This document shows, one piece after another, positions 52,410 through 60,949 of a stretch of DNA of 64,000 bases (position 1 is its first letter; each line of letters starts with the position of its first letter). Made by a program: the position numbers and the translations under genes. Source of the stretch: Bacteroidales bacterium (GTDB lineage Bacteria; Bacteroidota; Bacteroidia; Bacteroidales; UBA932); the NCBI GenBank assembly GCA_029010575.1, contig JAQXKS010000020.1:40300-104299 (forward strand). The letters are read 5' to 3'. The notes below the pieces were generated by a model, which saw nothing but the letters and a program-made list of their open reading frames with translations, was not told the DNA's origin and did no database searches.

Positions 52410-54917
52410 ATGAACAAAGCAACCTTCGACGAAGCATTGTCTCAAAGCCGTGAATACTTCAAAGGAGATGAGTTGGCTGCCAATGTGTGGATCAACAAAT
52501 ACGCCATGAAGGATTCATTCGGTAACCTCTATGAGACGTCCCCGGAGCAGATGCATCACCGTATTGCGAATGAATTCTACAGGATAGAATCAAACTACCC
52601 TAACCCATTGACAAAAGAGGAGATTTTCTACCTTCTAAAAGAATTCAAGTATATCATCCCACAAGGAGGTCCCATGGCCGGCATTGGAAACGACTATCAA
52701 GTGGCCTCTCTCTCTAACTGTTTTGTTATTGGCAACAGGAATACTGCAGACTCTTATGGAGGAATCCTCAAAATAGATGAAGAGCAGGTACAACTTATGA
52801 AACGCAGAGGTGGTGTAGGACATGACCTTTCGCACATCAGACCTGCAGGAAGTCCCGTTCTAAACAGCGCACTCACATCCACCGGTGTCGTACCATTCAT
52901 GGAACGCTACTCTAACTCTACAAGGGAGGTAGCTCAGGACGGACGACGCGGTGCCTTGATGCTATCAATCTCGATAAAGCACCCGGACTCGGAAAGTTTT
53001 ATCGACGCCAAAATGGAAAAAGGCAAAATAACCGGTGCCAACGTCTCTGTTAGAATAGACGATGAATTTATGGATTGTGCTCTCAACAACAAGAAGTACA
53101 TTCAGAAATACCCCATCGACTCCGATACCCCGAAATACACCAAAGAGATTGACGCACCGGCTCTGTGGAAGAAGATTATTCACAATGCATGGAAATCAGC
53201 TGAACCTGGAATTCTTTTCTGGGACACCATCACGCGCGAATCCATTCCTGACTGTTATGCCGACCTTGGATACAGAACTACCAGCACGAATCCATGCGGT
53301 GAAATTCCTCTTTGTCCTTACGACTCTTGCAGACTGATAGCGATAAATCTGTACTCATATGTGAATAATCCCTTCACACCTGAAGCTACATTTGATTTTG
53401 ACCTGTTCAAGGACCATGTAGCTAAGGCGATGAGACTCATGGATGACCTTATCGATCTCGAAATGGAGAAGATAGAGGCTATCCTCCACAAGATTGACAG
53501 CGATCCTGAAGATTACGATGTCAAAAGGACAGAGATGGAGTTATGGAACAAGATCAAAGAGAAATCTCTCGGAGGAAGGAGAACAGGACTCGGAATCACT
53601 GCAGAAGGAGACATGCTGGCAGCGCTTGGACTCACATACGGTTCAGATGAGGCTATTGAATTTGCTGTTAAGGTACAGAAATGCCTTGCATTAGAGGCAT
53701 ACAGATCGTCAGTAAACATGGCACGCGAGAGAGGCGCATTCCCCATATACGACTCTTCCAGAGAGATGAACAATCCCATGATCAACAGAATCAAGGGTGA
53801 AGATAAACAGCTCTACCTGGATATGCTGAAATATGGCAGAAGAAATATCTCGATGCTCACAATTGCTCCTACCGGCACTACATCCCTGATGACCCAGACT
53901 ACATCCGGAATCGAACCTGTATTCCTCCCATTCTATAAGAGAAGGAAAAAGGTGAACCCCAATGACAAGAATGTCAAGATTTCATTCAAAGATGAGAATG
54001 GGGACTGTTTCGAAGAATATATGGTATTCCATCATCACTTTCTTACATGGTGCCGTGTGAACGGATATGACATTGAGACTGTAAAGGATATGAGCGAAAA
54101 GGAGGTCGCTGCACTTGTTGAGAAATCACCTTACCACAATGCCACCTCCAACGATATAGACTGGGTGGCAAAGGTCAAAATGCAGGGAGAGATACAGAAA
54201 TGGGTCGACCACTCCATAAGTGTTACCGTAAACCTGCCACGCGACATCAAGGAAGAAATGGTGGCAAAGGTCTACGAAACAGCGTGGAAGTCAGGATGCA
54301 AAGGAATCACTGTCTATAGGGACGGCTCACGTACAGGGGTGCTCGTATCGGCCAATGAAGGCAAAAGCATCAGACCCAAGAAACGTCCCAAATCACTCGA
54401 AGCAGACGTGATCCGATTCAAGAATGGAAACGAACATTGGATTGCATTCGTAGGCAAACAGAACGGAAAACCCTACGAAATCTTCACAGGTCTTACAGAC
54501 GACTCGAGAGACCTTCCTCTGGGAATCAAGTCCGGAACCATAGTACGTGAGGTCGAAGAAGACGGCAAAAGCCGTTATGACTTCCACTACAAGGACCGTT
54601 TCGGATATCCGGGAGTCCTGGGAGGCATCTCTCACATGTTCCAGCAGGAATATTGGAACTATGCAAAACTCATATCAGGAGTCATTCGTAACGGAATGCC
54701 CATTGTAGATATACTTTCACTCGTAAAAGGCCTAAACCTCAACGATGAAAGTATTAACACATGGAAGAACGGCATTGAACGTGCCCTCAAGCAGTACATT
54801 CCCAACGGAACACGGGATGAAAGCGGCCAGAAGTGTGAGATGTGCGGCTCCTCCAATCTAATTTACCAAGAAGGGTGTCTGATCTGTCAAGATTGCGGAC
54901 ACGGAAAATGCGGCTGA
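52410..54917 (+). CDS. nrdJ: Adenosylcobalamin-dependent (class II) ribonucleotide reductase
   Basis: NrdJ reduces ribonucleotides to deoxyribonucleotides using a radical from adenosylcobalamin, with or without oxygen. The 835-aa protein has the active-site segment STNPCGEIPLCPYDSC (about 290-305, with the Cys that carries the thiyl radical and its Glu), LSNCFVIG with a redox Cys, and APTGTTSLM. The C-terminal CEMCGSSNLIYQEGCLICQD region has two CxxC pairs that form a zinc-ribbon-like tail. Its need for B12 fits the B12 uptake operon at 31-36.6 kb. No cobalamin riboswitch lies upstream. It overlaps ispE by one base. Confidence 0.95.
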   Translation: MNKATFDEALSQSREYFKGDELAANVWINKYAMKDSFGNLYETSPEQMHHRIANEFYRIESNYPNPLTKEEIFYLLKEFKYIIPQGGPMAGIGNDYQVASLSNCFVIGNRNTADSYGGILKIDEEQVQLMKRRGGVGHDLSHIRPAGSPVLNSALTSTGVVPFMERYSNSTREVAQDGRRGALMLSISIKHPDSESFIDAKMEKGKITGANVSVRIDDEFMDCALNNKKYIQKYPIDSDTPKYTKEIDAPALWKKIIHNAWKSAEPGILFWDTITRESIPDCYADLGYRTTSTNPCGEIPLCPYDSCRLIAINLYSYVNNPFTPEATFDFDLFKDHVAKAMRLMDDLIDLEMEKIEAILHKIDSDPEDYDVKRTEMELWNKIKEKSLGGRRTGLGITAEGDMLAALGLTYGSDEAIEFAVKVQKCLALEAYRSSVNMARERGAFPIYDSSREMNNPMINRIKGEDKQLYLDMLKYGRRNISMLTIAPTGTTSLMTQTTSGIEPVFLPFYKRRKKVNPNDKNVKISFKDENGDCFEEYMVFHHHFLTWCRVNGYDIETVKDMSEKEVAALVEKSPYHNATSNDIDWVAKVKMQGEIQKWVDHSISVTVNLPRDIKEEMVAKVYETAWKSGCKGITVYRDGSRTGVLVSANEGKSIRPKKRPKSLEADVIRFKNGNEHWIAFVGKQNGKPYEIFTGLTDDSRDLPLGIKSGTIVREVEEDGKSRYDFHYKDRFGYPGVLGGISHMFQQEYWNYAKLISGVIRNGMPIVDILSLVKGLNLNDESINTWKNGIERALKQYIPNGTRDESGQKCEMCGSSNLIYQEGCLICQDCGHGKCG

Positions 54918-55711
54918 TGAATATAGTATTATACCCACACCCGAAAATAAATATAGGTCTTAGTATCGTGAACCGTCGTCCTGACGGTTTTCACGATATA
55001 GAGACCTTGTTTTATCCGGTGGATAATTTCAAGGATGTACTTGAAATTACGGAATCCAAAGTATTCTCCTTCAACAGATATGGAACTCCATACCCGCTGA
55101 AAGATGAGAATGCGGAAAATGACCTTTGTGTCAAGGCATACAGACTCTTGGAAAGAGACTTCAATCTCTCTCCGGTAGAGATTCATCTATATAAGGGAAT
55201 TCCTGTCGGAGCTGGAATAGGAGGGGGCTCAGCTGATGCTGCCTACACACTAATGGCTCTCAACAGACTCTTCGGGCTGAATCTCTCACAGAGGGATCTT
55301 GCCGGATATGCTGCACATTTGGGAAGCGACTGTCCATTCTTTATTTATGACAGACCTATGATAGGAAGAGGCAGAGGTGATATCCTTGTTCCATTTGACA
55401 ACGATACAATAAACAGCTTGAAAGAGGACTACATTGTCAAGATAGTAAATCCTGGAATCCATATCTCCACAGCAAAAGCCTATTCATCTGTAAGTCCCCA
55501 CCCTGTGGACATACCAATTGAACAGCTGCTTGAACAGCCTGTACATCAGTGGAAGAACACTCTGACAAACGATTTTGAGAAACCGCTCTTTGAAGAGTTT
55601 CCTGAACTTCACCGCATAAAGGAGGCTCTCTACGATGAAGGTGCTCTCTACGCATCAATGAGTGGAAGCGGTTCAGCAATCTACGGACTATTCAAAAGAG
55701 AAAAAAAATAA
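54917..55711 (+). CDS. ispE: 4-diphosphocytidyl-2-C-methyl-D-erythritol kinase
   Basis: IspE is the GHMP kinase of the non-mevalonate isoprenoid pathway. The start at 54917 (MNIVLYPHPKINIGLSIVNR) shares a TGATG with the nrdJ stop; a longer frame to 54842 lies inside nrdJ. The 264-aa protein has PHPKINIGL, the ATP loop PVGAGIGGGSADAA (about 93-106) and the C-terminal SMSGSGSAIYGLF. It is followed by a terminator and then tRNA-Gln. Confidence 0.95.
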   Translation: MNIVLYPHPKINIGLSIVNRRPDGFHDIETLFYPVDNFKDVLEITESKVFSFNRYGTPYPLKDENAENDLCVKAYRLLERDFNLSPVEIHLYKGIPVGAGIGGGSADAAYTLMALNRLFGLNLSQRDLAGYAAHLGSDCPFFIYDRPMIGRGRGDILVPFDNDTINSLKEDYIVKIVNPGIHISTAKAYSSVSPHPVDIPIEQLLEQPVHQWKNTLTNDFEKPLFEEFPELHRIKEALYDEGALYASMSGSGSAIYGLFKREKK

Positions 55712-55751
55712 AAGGAGCACCCCTCTGCTAAATAAGTGCCCCTTCCTTTTG
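55710..55751 (+). terminator. Rho-independent terminator after ispE
   Basis: AAAGGA...GCAC (55711-55720) pairs with GTGC...TCCTTTT (55736-55750) with a small bulge, followed by a short T-rich end. It begins at the ispE stop codon. Confidence 0.65.
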
Positions 55752-55850
55752 TACTAAAACCTAAACCTGACATATAGATGCAAGATTACTATCAAATGTT
55801 GCATTGTATGTCAGATTTTTTTTATTTTTTCTTGAAATAAAAAATAATGC

Positions 55851-55858
55851 TATATTTG
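55851..55858 (+). promoter_or_regulatory. -7 promoter element of tRNA-Gln
   Basis: TATATTTG, 10 bases before the tRNA 5' end. The preceding bases 55755-55850 are AT-rich and hold no gene. Confidence 0.6.
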
Positions 55859-55868
55859 CGCTCAAGAT

Positions 55869-55939
55869 TGACCTATGGTGTAATGGTAGCACTACAGATT
55901 TTGGTTCTGTCTGTCGAGGTTCGAATCCTCGTAGGTCAA
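55869..55939 (+). tRNA. tRNA-Gln (anticodon TTG)
   Basis: The acceptor stem TGACCTA (55869-55875) pairs with TAGGTCA (55932-55938), with discriminator A at 55939. The anticodon arm ACAGA-TTTTGGT-TCTGT carries anticodon TTG, and the T arm CGAGGTTCGAATCCTCG is intact. CCA is not encoded. It has its own promoter and terminator. Confidence 0.95.
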
Positions 55940-55943
55940 CTTA

Positions 55944-55990
55944 AAAGGGTCTGCAACATTATTCTGTCGCAGACCCTTTAATTTTTTCTT
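55944..55990 (+). terminator. Rho-independent terminator after tRNA-Gln
   Basis: AAAGGGTCTGC (55944-55954) pairs perfectly with GCAGACCCTTT (55969-55979), followed by AATTTTTTC and more T. Its distance from the next gene's end suggests it also stops the leftward gene. Confidence 0.9.
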
Positions 55991-56005
55991 TTTCTTTATA
56001 TTACT

Positions 56006-56644
56006 CTATCCTACCAACCAAACCATGATGTGGTTGTCGAATATCTCGTAATTTAGCTCGAACTCCTCCTCTGTTCCATCTTTATGGATAAAAGTGGCCT
56101 CAAGTTCTCCTTCAGCTTTCGGATTGAATTTCTCAACCTCGATCTGTTCGGCAAAGTCGACTCCATTGCGGGACATCCTTTTATATATAGCCTCCTTGGC
56201 ACACCAATAGATGGCAAGCTGCAGATTTGTATTCTTGTCCGAGAGATCCTCCTTTTCATCCTCTGAGAGTGCCTTCTTCTCTACAACAGAGAAATCCCTG
56301 TCCAGACTTTCAATATCGATTCCTACATCAAGTTCCTTATGTGCAATGATTGCAGCATATTTGGAACAATGGGCGATACTTATCTCCACTGCACAGTTCT
56401 GCAGATACGGTTTTCCGTTATCGTGATGTCCCAAATAGAGTTTCTCAGGAAACATTTCATTAAGGAGAGCCCTCACCGCAAGTTTCTCTTTTCTTCTGGC
56501 AGCACTCTTAAGAAGCTGCAATTCTTCAAGTTCATCGTTAGGAATAGGCGAGCACAACCGTCGTAAGTCATCCTCGTCTTCTGAAATTTCCCATATGGCG
56601 ATCTCTGCGCCGTTTTCCAATTGTTGTCTACTATATAGTCCCAT
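56006..56644 (-). CDS. 4'-phosphopantetheinyl transferase
   Basis: A 212-aa enzyme that moves phosphopantetheine from CoA to a carrier protein. The Sfp/Gsp-type motifs are present: SIAHCSKYAAII, VGIDIESLDRD (metal-binding Asp and Glu) and YWCAKEAIYKRM (WxxKEA). The size is between AcpS and Sfp, as for many Bacteroidota enzymes of fatty acid metabolism. The frame can be read from a TTG at 56668, but that codon falls in a TTTG promoter-like sequence, so the ATG at 56644 was chosen. It is a single gene between the tRNA terminator and an S37 peptidase gene. Confidence 0.9.
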   Translation of the reverse strand: MGLYSRQQLENGAEIAIWEISEDEDDLRRLCSPIPNDELEELQLLKSAARRKEKLAVRALLNEMFPEKLYLGHHDNGKPYLQNCAVEISIAHCSKYAAIIAHKELDVGIDIESLDRDFSVVEKKALSEDEKEDLSDKNTNLQLAIYWCAKEAIYKRMSRNGVDFAEQIEVEKFNPKAEGELEATFIHKDGTEEEFELNYEIFDNHIMVWLVG

Positions 56645-56704
56645 TCTTATGTTAGATAGTATGTGCAAAGAAAAGGAGTTATTTTAATATTCCAAAATAA
56701 TTTT

Positions 56705-58027
56705 TCAGTTGTAGAGCACATCTGCAATCTCCGACCTGATTTGCGCCTGAGTAAAGGGGTCAAATGAAGAGATTCTTGCACGGTGGCTTCCTTCAGGATG
56801 GATATAGAACTTAATATTCTCCTTGTGTGGATCGGACGGCTTTACTGCAGTCCAGGGGTCAAACTCTCCATATATGAAGATAAACTTGGCATCAGTCTCC
56901 AGCAGGAAGGCACTGATCTGATGATAGAGTTTGGTACTGAACTGGAATTGCTTGCCCTGTGGGAGCATTATCTTATGAAGATAGTCCCTTGTATTGTTGA
57001 TAGAGAAGAGCTTCCTGTATTTTCTAAAAGGCTTCAGGTCATATCCGTAGTATCCAAGCTCTTTGGCAGCCTGTACAAAGAAAGGGGTAGTCGAGCTCCA
57101 TTTCACGAAATAATCGGGGGAGCAGACAGAGATGAAATACTTGAAAAGTTCCTTATCAGAGGCATCGCACGATGGAATCTGGTCTACGGGATAACCCCAC
57201 TGCCAAAAAGCGAAAGAAAATTCAAGCATATTGTAGTCATAAATATGGTCAACAGGCAGGTTGAATTCCAGATTGTTTGACTTGCAGAGCGAATCAAATG
57301 CAGGCAACAGCCTCTCTTTTCTCTTGAGTATTTCAATCTGGAAATTGAGAACTCTCTCCCTTTCCTGCGGTGTTCCCACAAAATCAGCAATGAATCTTTC
57401 ATGTCTTCCATCCTGGGCGGCACGGCAGAGAGGACCTACATAGGGAACTGAAAGATCTACATCATTAGGGAAGAATGTTCTGTATATCATCGTATTCTGC
57501 CCACCTTTGCTGATACCGGTAGAAACCCATTTGCCACTGTAGAGACTTTTGAAGGCTGTAGTCACATTGTGAAGGTCATTGGCAGCATTCTCTCCGTTGA
57601 GGTATTTCCAGTCAATTTCTGAAGGATCCATACCTTTATATGGAGATGATTCTGCAAAATAACGGTGTTCGACAAGAATATTGTTAGTGTTGAACATTCT
57701 TGAGATCTCATCTCTATATGCCGGACGCATTGCATAGTTTCCTGCATATCCTTCGGTGACTATTACAGTTGCACTGTCACAGTCCACATGACCTACAAAA
57801 ATTCTTTGTGTGAAAGTTCCCTTTGAAATGTCTTTGTGGTCAATAGGCTGTTCGAACAGACACAGATATTTCTCTGCGAATTCCGAACTCTCCAGTTCAA
57901 TTACAGATTTGACCTGAGGTATTGATTCAAGTTTTTCCTTGAATGATTGCCCATATAAAGTATTGCCCGCAAGCAAAAAGGCAAGTGCCATAACGGCTGC
58001 ATAAAAGCATCTCTTTGTAAAAAGCAT
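56705..58027 (-). CDS. Secreted S37-type tripeptidyl aminopeptidase-like serine peptidase
   Basis: A 440-aa alpha/beta-hydrolase peptidase with a signal peptide (about 1-26, ending LYGQ). It fits the S37 (PS-10) family: LVEHRYFAESSP, the nucleophile elbow STGISKGGQNTM (Ser about 174), the acid in FIYGEFDPW and the His in PEGSHRAR. S37 enzymes cut tripeptides from peptide N-termini. The frame could begin at a TTG at 58033, but the ATG at 58027 is preferred. Together with the DPP11-type gene it suggests periplasmic peptide digestion. Confidence 0.83.
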   Translation of the reverse strand: MLFTKRCFYAAVMALAFLLAGNTLYGQSFKEKLESIPQVKSVIELESSEFAEKYLCLFEQPIDHKDISKGTFTQRIFVGHVDCDSATVIVTEGYAGNYAMRPAYRDEISRMFNTNNILVEHRYFAESSPYKGMDPSEIDWKYLNGENAANDLHNVTTAFKSLYSGKWVSTGISKGGQNTMIYRTFFPNDVDLSVPYVGPLCRAAQDGRHERFIADFVGTPQERERVLNFQIEILKRKERLLPAFDSLCKSNNLEFNLPVDHIYDYNMLEFSFAFWQWGYPVDQIPSCDASDKELFKYFISVCSPDYFVKWSSTTPFFVQAAKELGYYGYDLKPFRKYRKLFSINNTRDYLHKIMLPQGKQFQFSTKLYHQISAFLLETDAKFIFIYGEFDPWTAVKPSDPHKENIKFYIHPEGSHRARISSFDPFTQAQIRSEIADVLYN

Positions 58028-58071
58028 ATTCAAAACAATTTAAGTGAGGTACGAAAGTAGTGAAAAATAGT

Positions 58072-58079
58072 TATTTTTG
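58072..58079 (+). promoter_or_regulatory. -7 promoter element of tyrS
   Basis: TATTTTTG, 27 bases before the tyrS ATG. The in-frame TTG at 58077 lies inside it and is not a start codon. Confidence 0.55.
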
Positions 58080-58106
58080 CCAATTATATTTAATCGTAGC
58101 GTAAAA

Positions 58107-59396
58107 ATGAGAAATTTTATAGATGAACTCAAATGGAGAGGAATGATCCAGGACATCATGCCAGGAGCAGAAGAGATGTTGACCAAGGAGCTATGTACTG
58201 TATATGTCGGCATTGACCCCACAGCTGACTCTCTCCATATAGGTCACCTCGTAAGTGTAATGATGCTCAAGCACCTTCAGGAATGCGGCCACAAGCCTAT
58301 TGCTCTGATAGGAGGTGCCACGGGAATGATAGGCGACCCCTCTATGAAGTCACAGGAGAGAAACCTTTTGGATGAACAGACATTAAGACATAATCAGGAA
58401 GCCATCAAAAAACAGCTTTCAAAATTTCTTGATTTTGAGAGTGATGCCCCCAACGCAGCCGTGCTGGTGAACAATTATGACTGGATGAAGGGCTATTCAT
58501 TCCTCGATTTTGCAAGAGAGATAGGCAAGCATATCACCGTCAACTACATGATGAGCAAGGATTCAGTGAAGAAGAGGCTCAGCGGAGAGGGCAGAGAGGG
58601 AATGTCTTTTACCGAATTCACCTACCAGCTGCTTCAGGGATACGATTTCATGTATCTGTACGAACACTACGGATGCAAGCTCCAGATGGGCGGCAGTGAC
58701 CAATGGGGAAATATGACCACTGGAACAGAACTCATCAGAAGGAAACTCTCCGGTGAGGCATATGCTCTTACCTGGCCTTTGATGACTAAGTCCGATGGCG
58801 GCAAGTTCGGAAAGACCGAAAAAGGAAATATCTGGCTCTCACCCGATTACACTTCACCTTACGCATTCTACCAGTTCTGGCTCAATGTCACTGATGATGA
58901 TGCAAGGAAATATATAAAGATCTTTACCTTCCTTTCTCCTCAGGAGATTGAGCAGATTATCGCCCAGCACAATGAAGCCCCCCACCTTCGCCAACTCCAG
59001 AAGATTCTCGCACGGGAAATCACCATTCTCGTACATGGGGAAGAGGAGTATGAAAAGGCTGTAAACGCTTCCGGCATACTCTTTGGCAATTCGACTTCCG
59101 AAGCACTCAGGTCATTGGACGAAAAGACATTCCTCAGCGTATTCGAAGGCGTTCCCACCTTCACGGTATCCAAGGATTCGCTTCCTGCAGATGTCATCTC
59201 ACTGCTCTCTGTCCACACACAGGTATTCCCTTCAAAGGGCGAGTGCCGCAAGATGATCCAGGGAGGAGGACTTTCGGTCAACAAAGAAAAATGCACCTCT
59301 ACAGATGTAAATTTCTCTGAAGCAGACCTGATAAACGGCAAGTACCTGCTGGTTCAAAGAGGTAAGAAGAACTACTACATCTTAAAATTCGAATAG
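58107..59396 (+). CDS. tyrS: Tyrosyl-tRNA synthetase
   Basis: A 429-aa class I synthetase that charges tRNA-Tyr. The start at 58107 ([16 protein letters not shown]) follows the promoter. The HIGH motif is [12 protein letters not shown] (about 45-50), the tyrosine pocket has [16 protein letters not shown] and [10 protein letters not shown], and the KMSKS loop reads KFGKTE, as in bacterial TyrRS. A C-terminal S4 domain ([20 protein letters not shown]) is present. rbfA follows one base later. Confidence 0.97.
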   Translation: MRNFIDELKWRGMIQDIMPGAEEMLTKELCTVYVGIDPTADSLHIGHLVSVMMLKHLQECGHKPIALIGGATGMIGDPSMKSQERNLLDEQTLRHNQEAIKKQLSKFLDFESDAPNAAVLVNNYDWMKGYSFLDFAREIGKHITVNYMMSKDSVKKRLSGEGREGMSFTEFTYQLLQGYDFMYLYEHYGCKLQMGGSDQWGNMTTGTELIRRKLSGEAYALTWPLMTKSDGGKFGKTEKGNIWLSPDYTSPYAFYQFWLNVTDDDARKYIKIFTFLSPQEIEQIIAQHNEAPHLRQLQKILAREITILVHGEEEYEKAVNASGILFGNSTSEALRSLDEKTFLSVFEGVPTFTVSKDSLPADVISLLSVHTQVFPSKGECRKMIQGGGLSVNKEKCTSTDVNFSEADLINGKYLLVQRGKKNYYILKFE

Positions 59397-59397
59397 C

Positions 59398-59742
59398 ATG
59401 GAAGGAGAAAGCACAAGACAGCTCAAAGTCGCAAGACAGATCCAGAAAGATGTTGCTGAAATTATCAGAAGCAAAGGAATGGCCGCCTTTGACGGTGCAC
59501 TTGTTTCGGTAAGCGGTGTCAAGATCAGTCCGGATCTTGCAGTAGCCAGAATCTATGTAAGCATATTCCCCTCCAACAAGCAAAAAGGAGTCCTGGAGAT
59601 CATAAACTCCATGTCCAAGACCATCAGAGGGGAGCTGGGAAGGTTGGTGGCAAAACAGTTCAGGATAGTTCCCGAGCTGATATTCAGCCTAGACGATTCG
59701 CTCGATTATGTAGAGCGGATAGATGAACTTCTCAAGAAATAA
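59398..59742 (+). CDS. rbfA: Ribosome-binding factor A
   Basis: RbfA matures the 30S subunit by binding near helix 1 of 16S rRNA. The 114-aa protein begins MEGESTRQLKVARQIQKDVA and contains the KH-like core (VSGVKISPDLAVARIYVSIF, RGELGRLVAKQFRIVPELIF) and the C-terminal DDSLDYVERIDELL. It is packed between tyrS and the LolC/E-type gene, as in many Bacteroidales genomes. Confidence 0.95.
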   Translation: MEGESTRQLKVARQIQKDVAEIIRSKGMAAFDGALVSVSGVKISPDLAVARIYVSIFPSNKQKGVLEIINSMSKTIRGELGRLVAKQFRIVPELIFSLDDSLDYVERIDELLKK

Positions 59743-59749
59743 CAAAGAG

Positions 59750-60949
59750 ATGAATCTCTCCTCCTTTATAGCCGGAAGGTATCTCTTCGCCAAGAAGTCA
59801 CATAATGTCATCAATATCATATCGCTCATAAGCGCAATAGGTATTGCTGTAGGCAGCTGTGCTCTGGTGATTGTACTCTCTGTCTATAATGGTTTTGAGC
59901 AGGTGGTAGGGGATATGTATGACAAGGAATCACCCGATTTTGTCATCAATTCTACCAATTCACTATACTTTGACGCATCCGACCCTCTGTTTGACCCAAT
60001 AAAGGAGGACAAGAGGGTCGCATCTTTTCATCAGGTGATAAGTGAGACTGTATTTGCCCTTTACGGCAATAAGGAGGGTGCTATTACAGTAAAGGGAGTA
60101 GACACACTCTATAACCCCTCATACAAACTCTATCATGGGGATATTCCACATGTTGTGGTAGGTGGTAAAATAGCATACAAATTCAAGGTCAACACCCGCC
60201 TTGTGGAACCGCTTACACTTTTCTTCCCGAAAAGAAACAAGGATATTTCACTCTCCAACCCGCTCTCCTCTCTGAATTCTGCCGCCTTCTACCCCAATGC
60301 AATTCTCAACTTCTCAGATGCAGTTTCGAGAGACCTTGTCATCATTCCAATCGACAAAGGGCGTGAACTGCTCGATCTGCAGGAGAACTCAGCAAGTTAT
60401 GTGGAAATCAGACTCAAGAATAGCAATAATTCCGCAGCCTATGAGAAGTTCCTCCAAAAATCGCTACCTGAAGGGTTCGAGATCAAGAACAAGTTCAAGC
60501 AGAACGAAACGGTCTTCAAGATGATGAAGATAGAGAAAGGGGTTATCTTCATCATATTGCTATTTATCATGGCTGTGGTATGTTGTAATATCTTCGGATC
60601 GCTGACCATGCTCATAATCGAAAAGAGAGACGACATTGCCACACTGAGCCATCTGGGTGCACCAGAACGCACAATCCGCAATATTTTCATGAAGGAGGGG
60701 GCCATGATAATTATTTACGGAACCATCATTGGTATTGCCATTGGAATACTCCTCTGCATGATTCAGAAATATGTCGGTGTAATAAAAATGCCGGACAGTT
60801 TTGCATTGCAATACTATCCGGTCATTATCAAGTGGGACGAGATTCTACTCTCCTTTTCAGCCATTACATTAATAGGCTGGATTATAATAAGAATCAGTCA
60901 ATTACCATTTCGTCGATTAAGTGGGATGCCCCGGCAAAGCGATCAATGA
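59750..60949 (+). CDS. Lipoprotein-releasing permease, LolC/LolE family
   Basis: A 399-aa FtsX/MacB-like permease with four membrane segments: one at the N-terminus (HNVINIISLISAIGIAVGSC), then a large periplasmic domain, then three near the end (FIILLFIMAVVCCNIFGSLT, the FtsX core). The start at 59750 (MNLSSFIAGRYLFAKKSHNV) agrees with family N-termini; an ATG at 59723 would overlap rbfA. It probably pairs with a LolD ATPase such as that at 27911-28564. The last 56 bases overlap the convergent S46 gene. Confidence 0.87.
   Translation: MNLSSFIAGRYLFAKKSHNVINIISLISAIGIAVGSCALVIVLSVYNGFEQVVGDMYDKESPDFVINSTNSLYFDASDPLFDPIKEDKRVASFHQVISETVFALYGNKEGAITVKGVDTLYNPSYKLYHGDIPHVVVGGKIAYKFKVNTRLVEPLTLFFPKRNKDISLSNPLSSLNSAAFYPNAILNFSDAVSRDLVIIPIDKGRELLDLQENSASYVEIRLKNSNNSAAYEKFLQKSLPEGFEIKNKFKQNETVFKMMKIEKGVIFIILLFIMAVVCCNIFGSLTMLIIEKRDDIATLSHLGAPERTIRNIFMKEGAMIIIYGTIIGIAIGILLCMIQKYVGVIKMPDSFALQYYPVIIKWDEILLSFSAITLIGWIIIRISQLPFRRLSGMPRQSDQ

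Noticed and set aside
52380..52410. A second cobalamin riboswitch before nrdJ
   Set aside because: The gap to the upstream gene is only 12 bases and holds no aptamer landmarks.
58077..58106. TTG start giving a longer tyrosyl-tRNA synthetase
   Set aside because: The codon lies in the TATTTTTG promoter box, and [10 protein letters not shown] at 58107 is the natural N-terminus.
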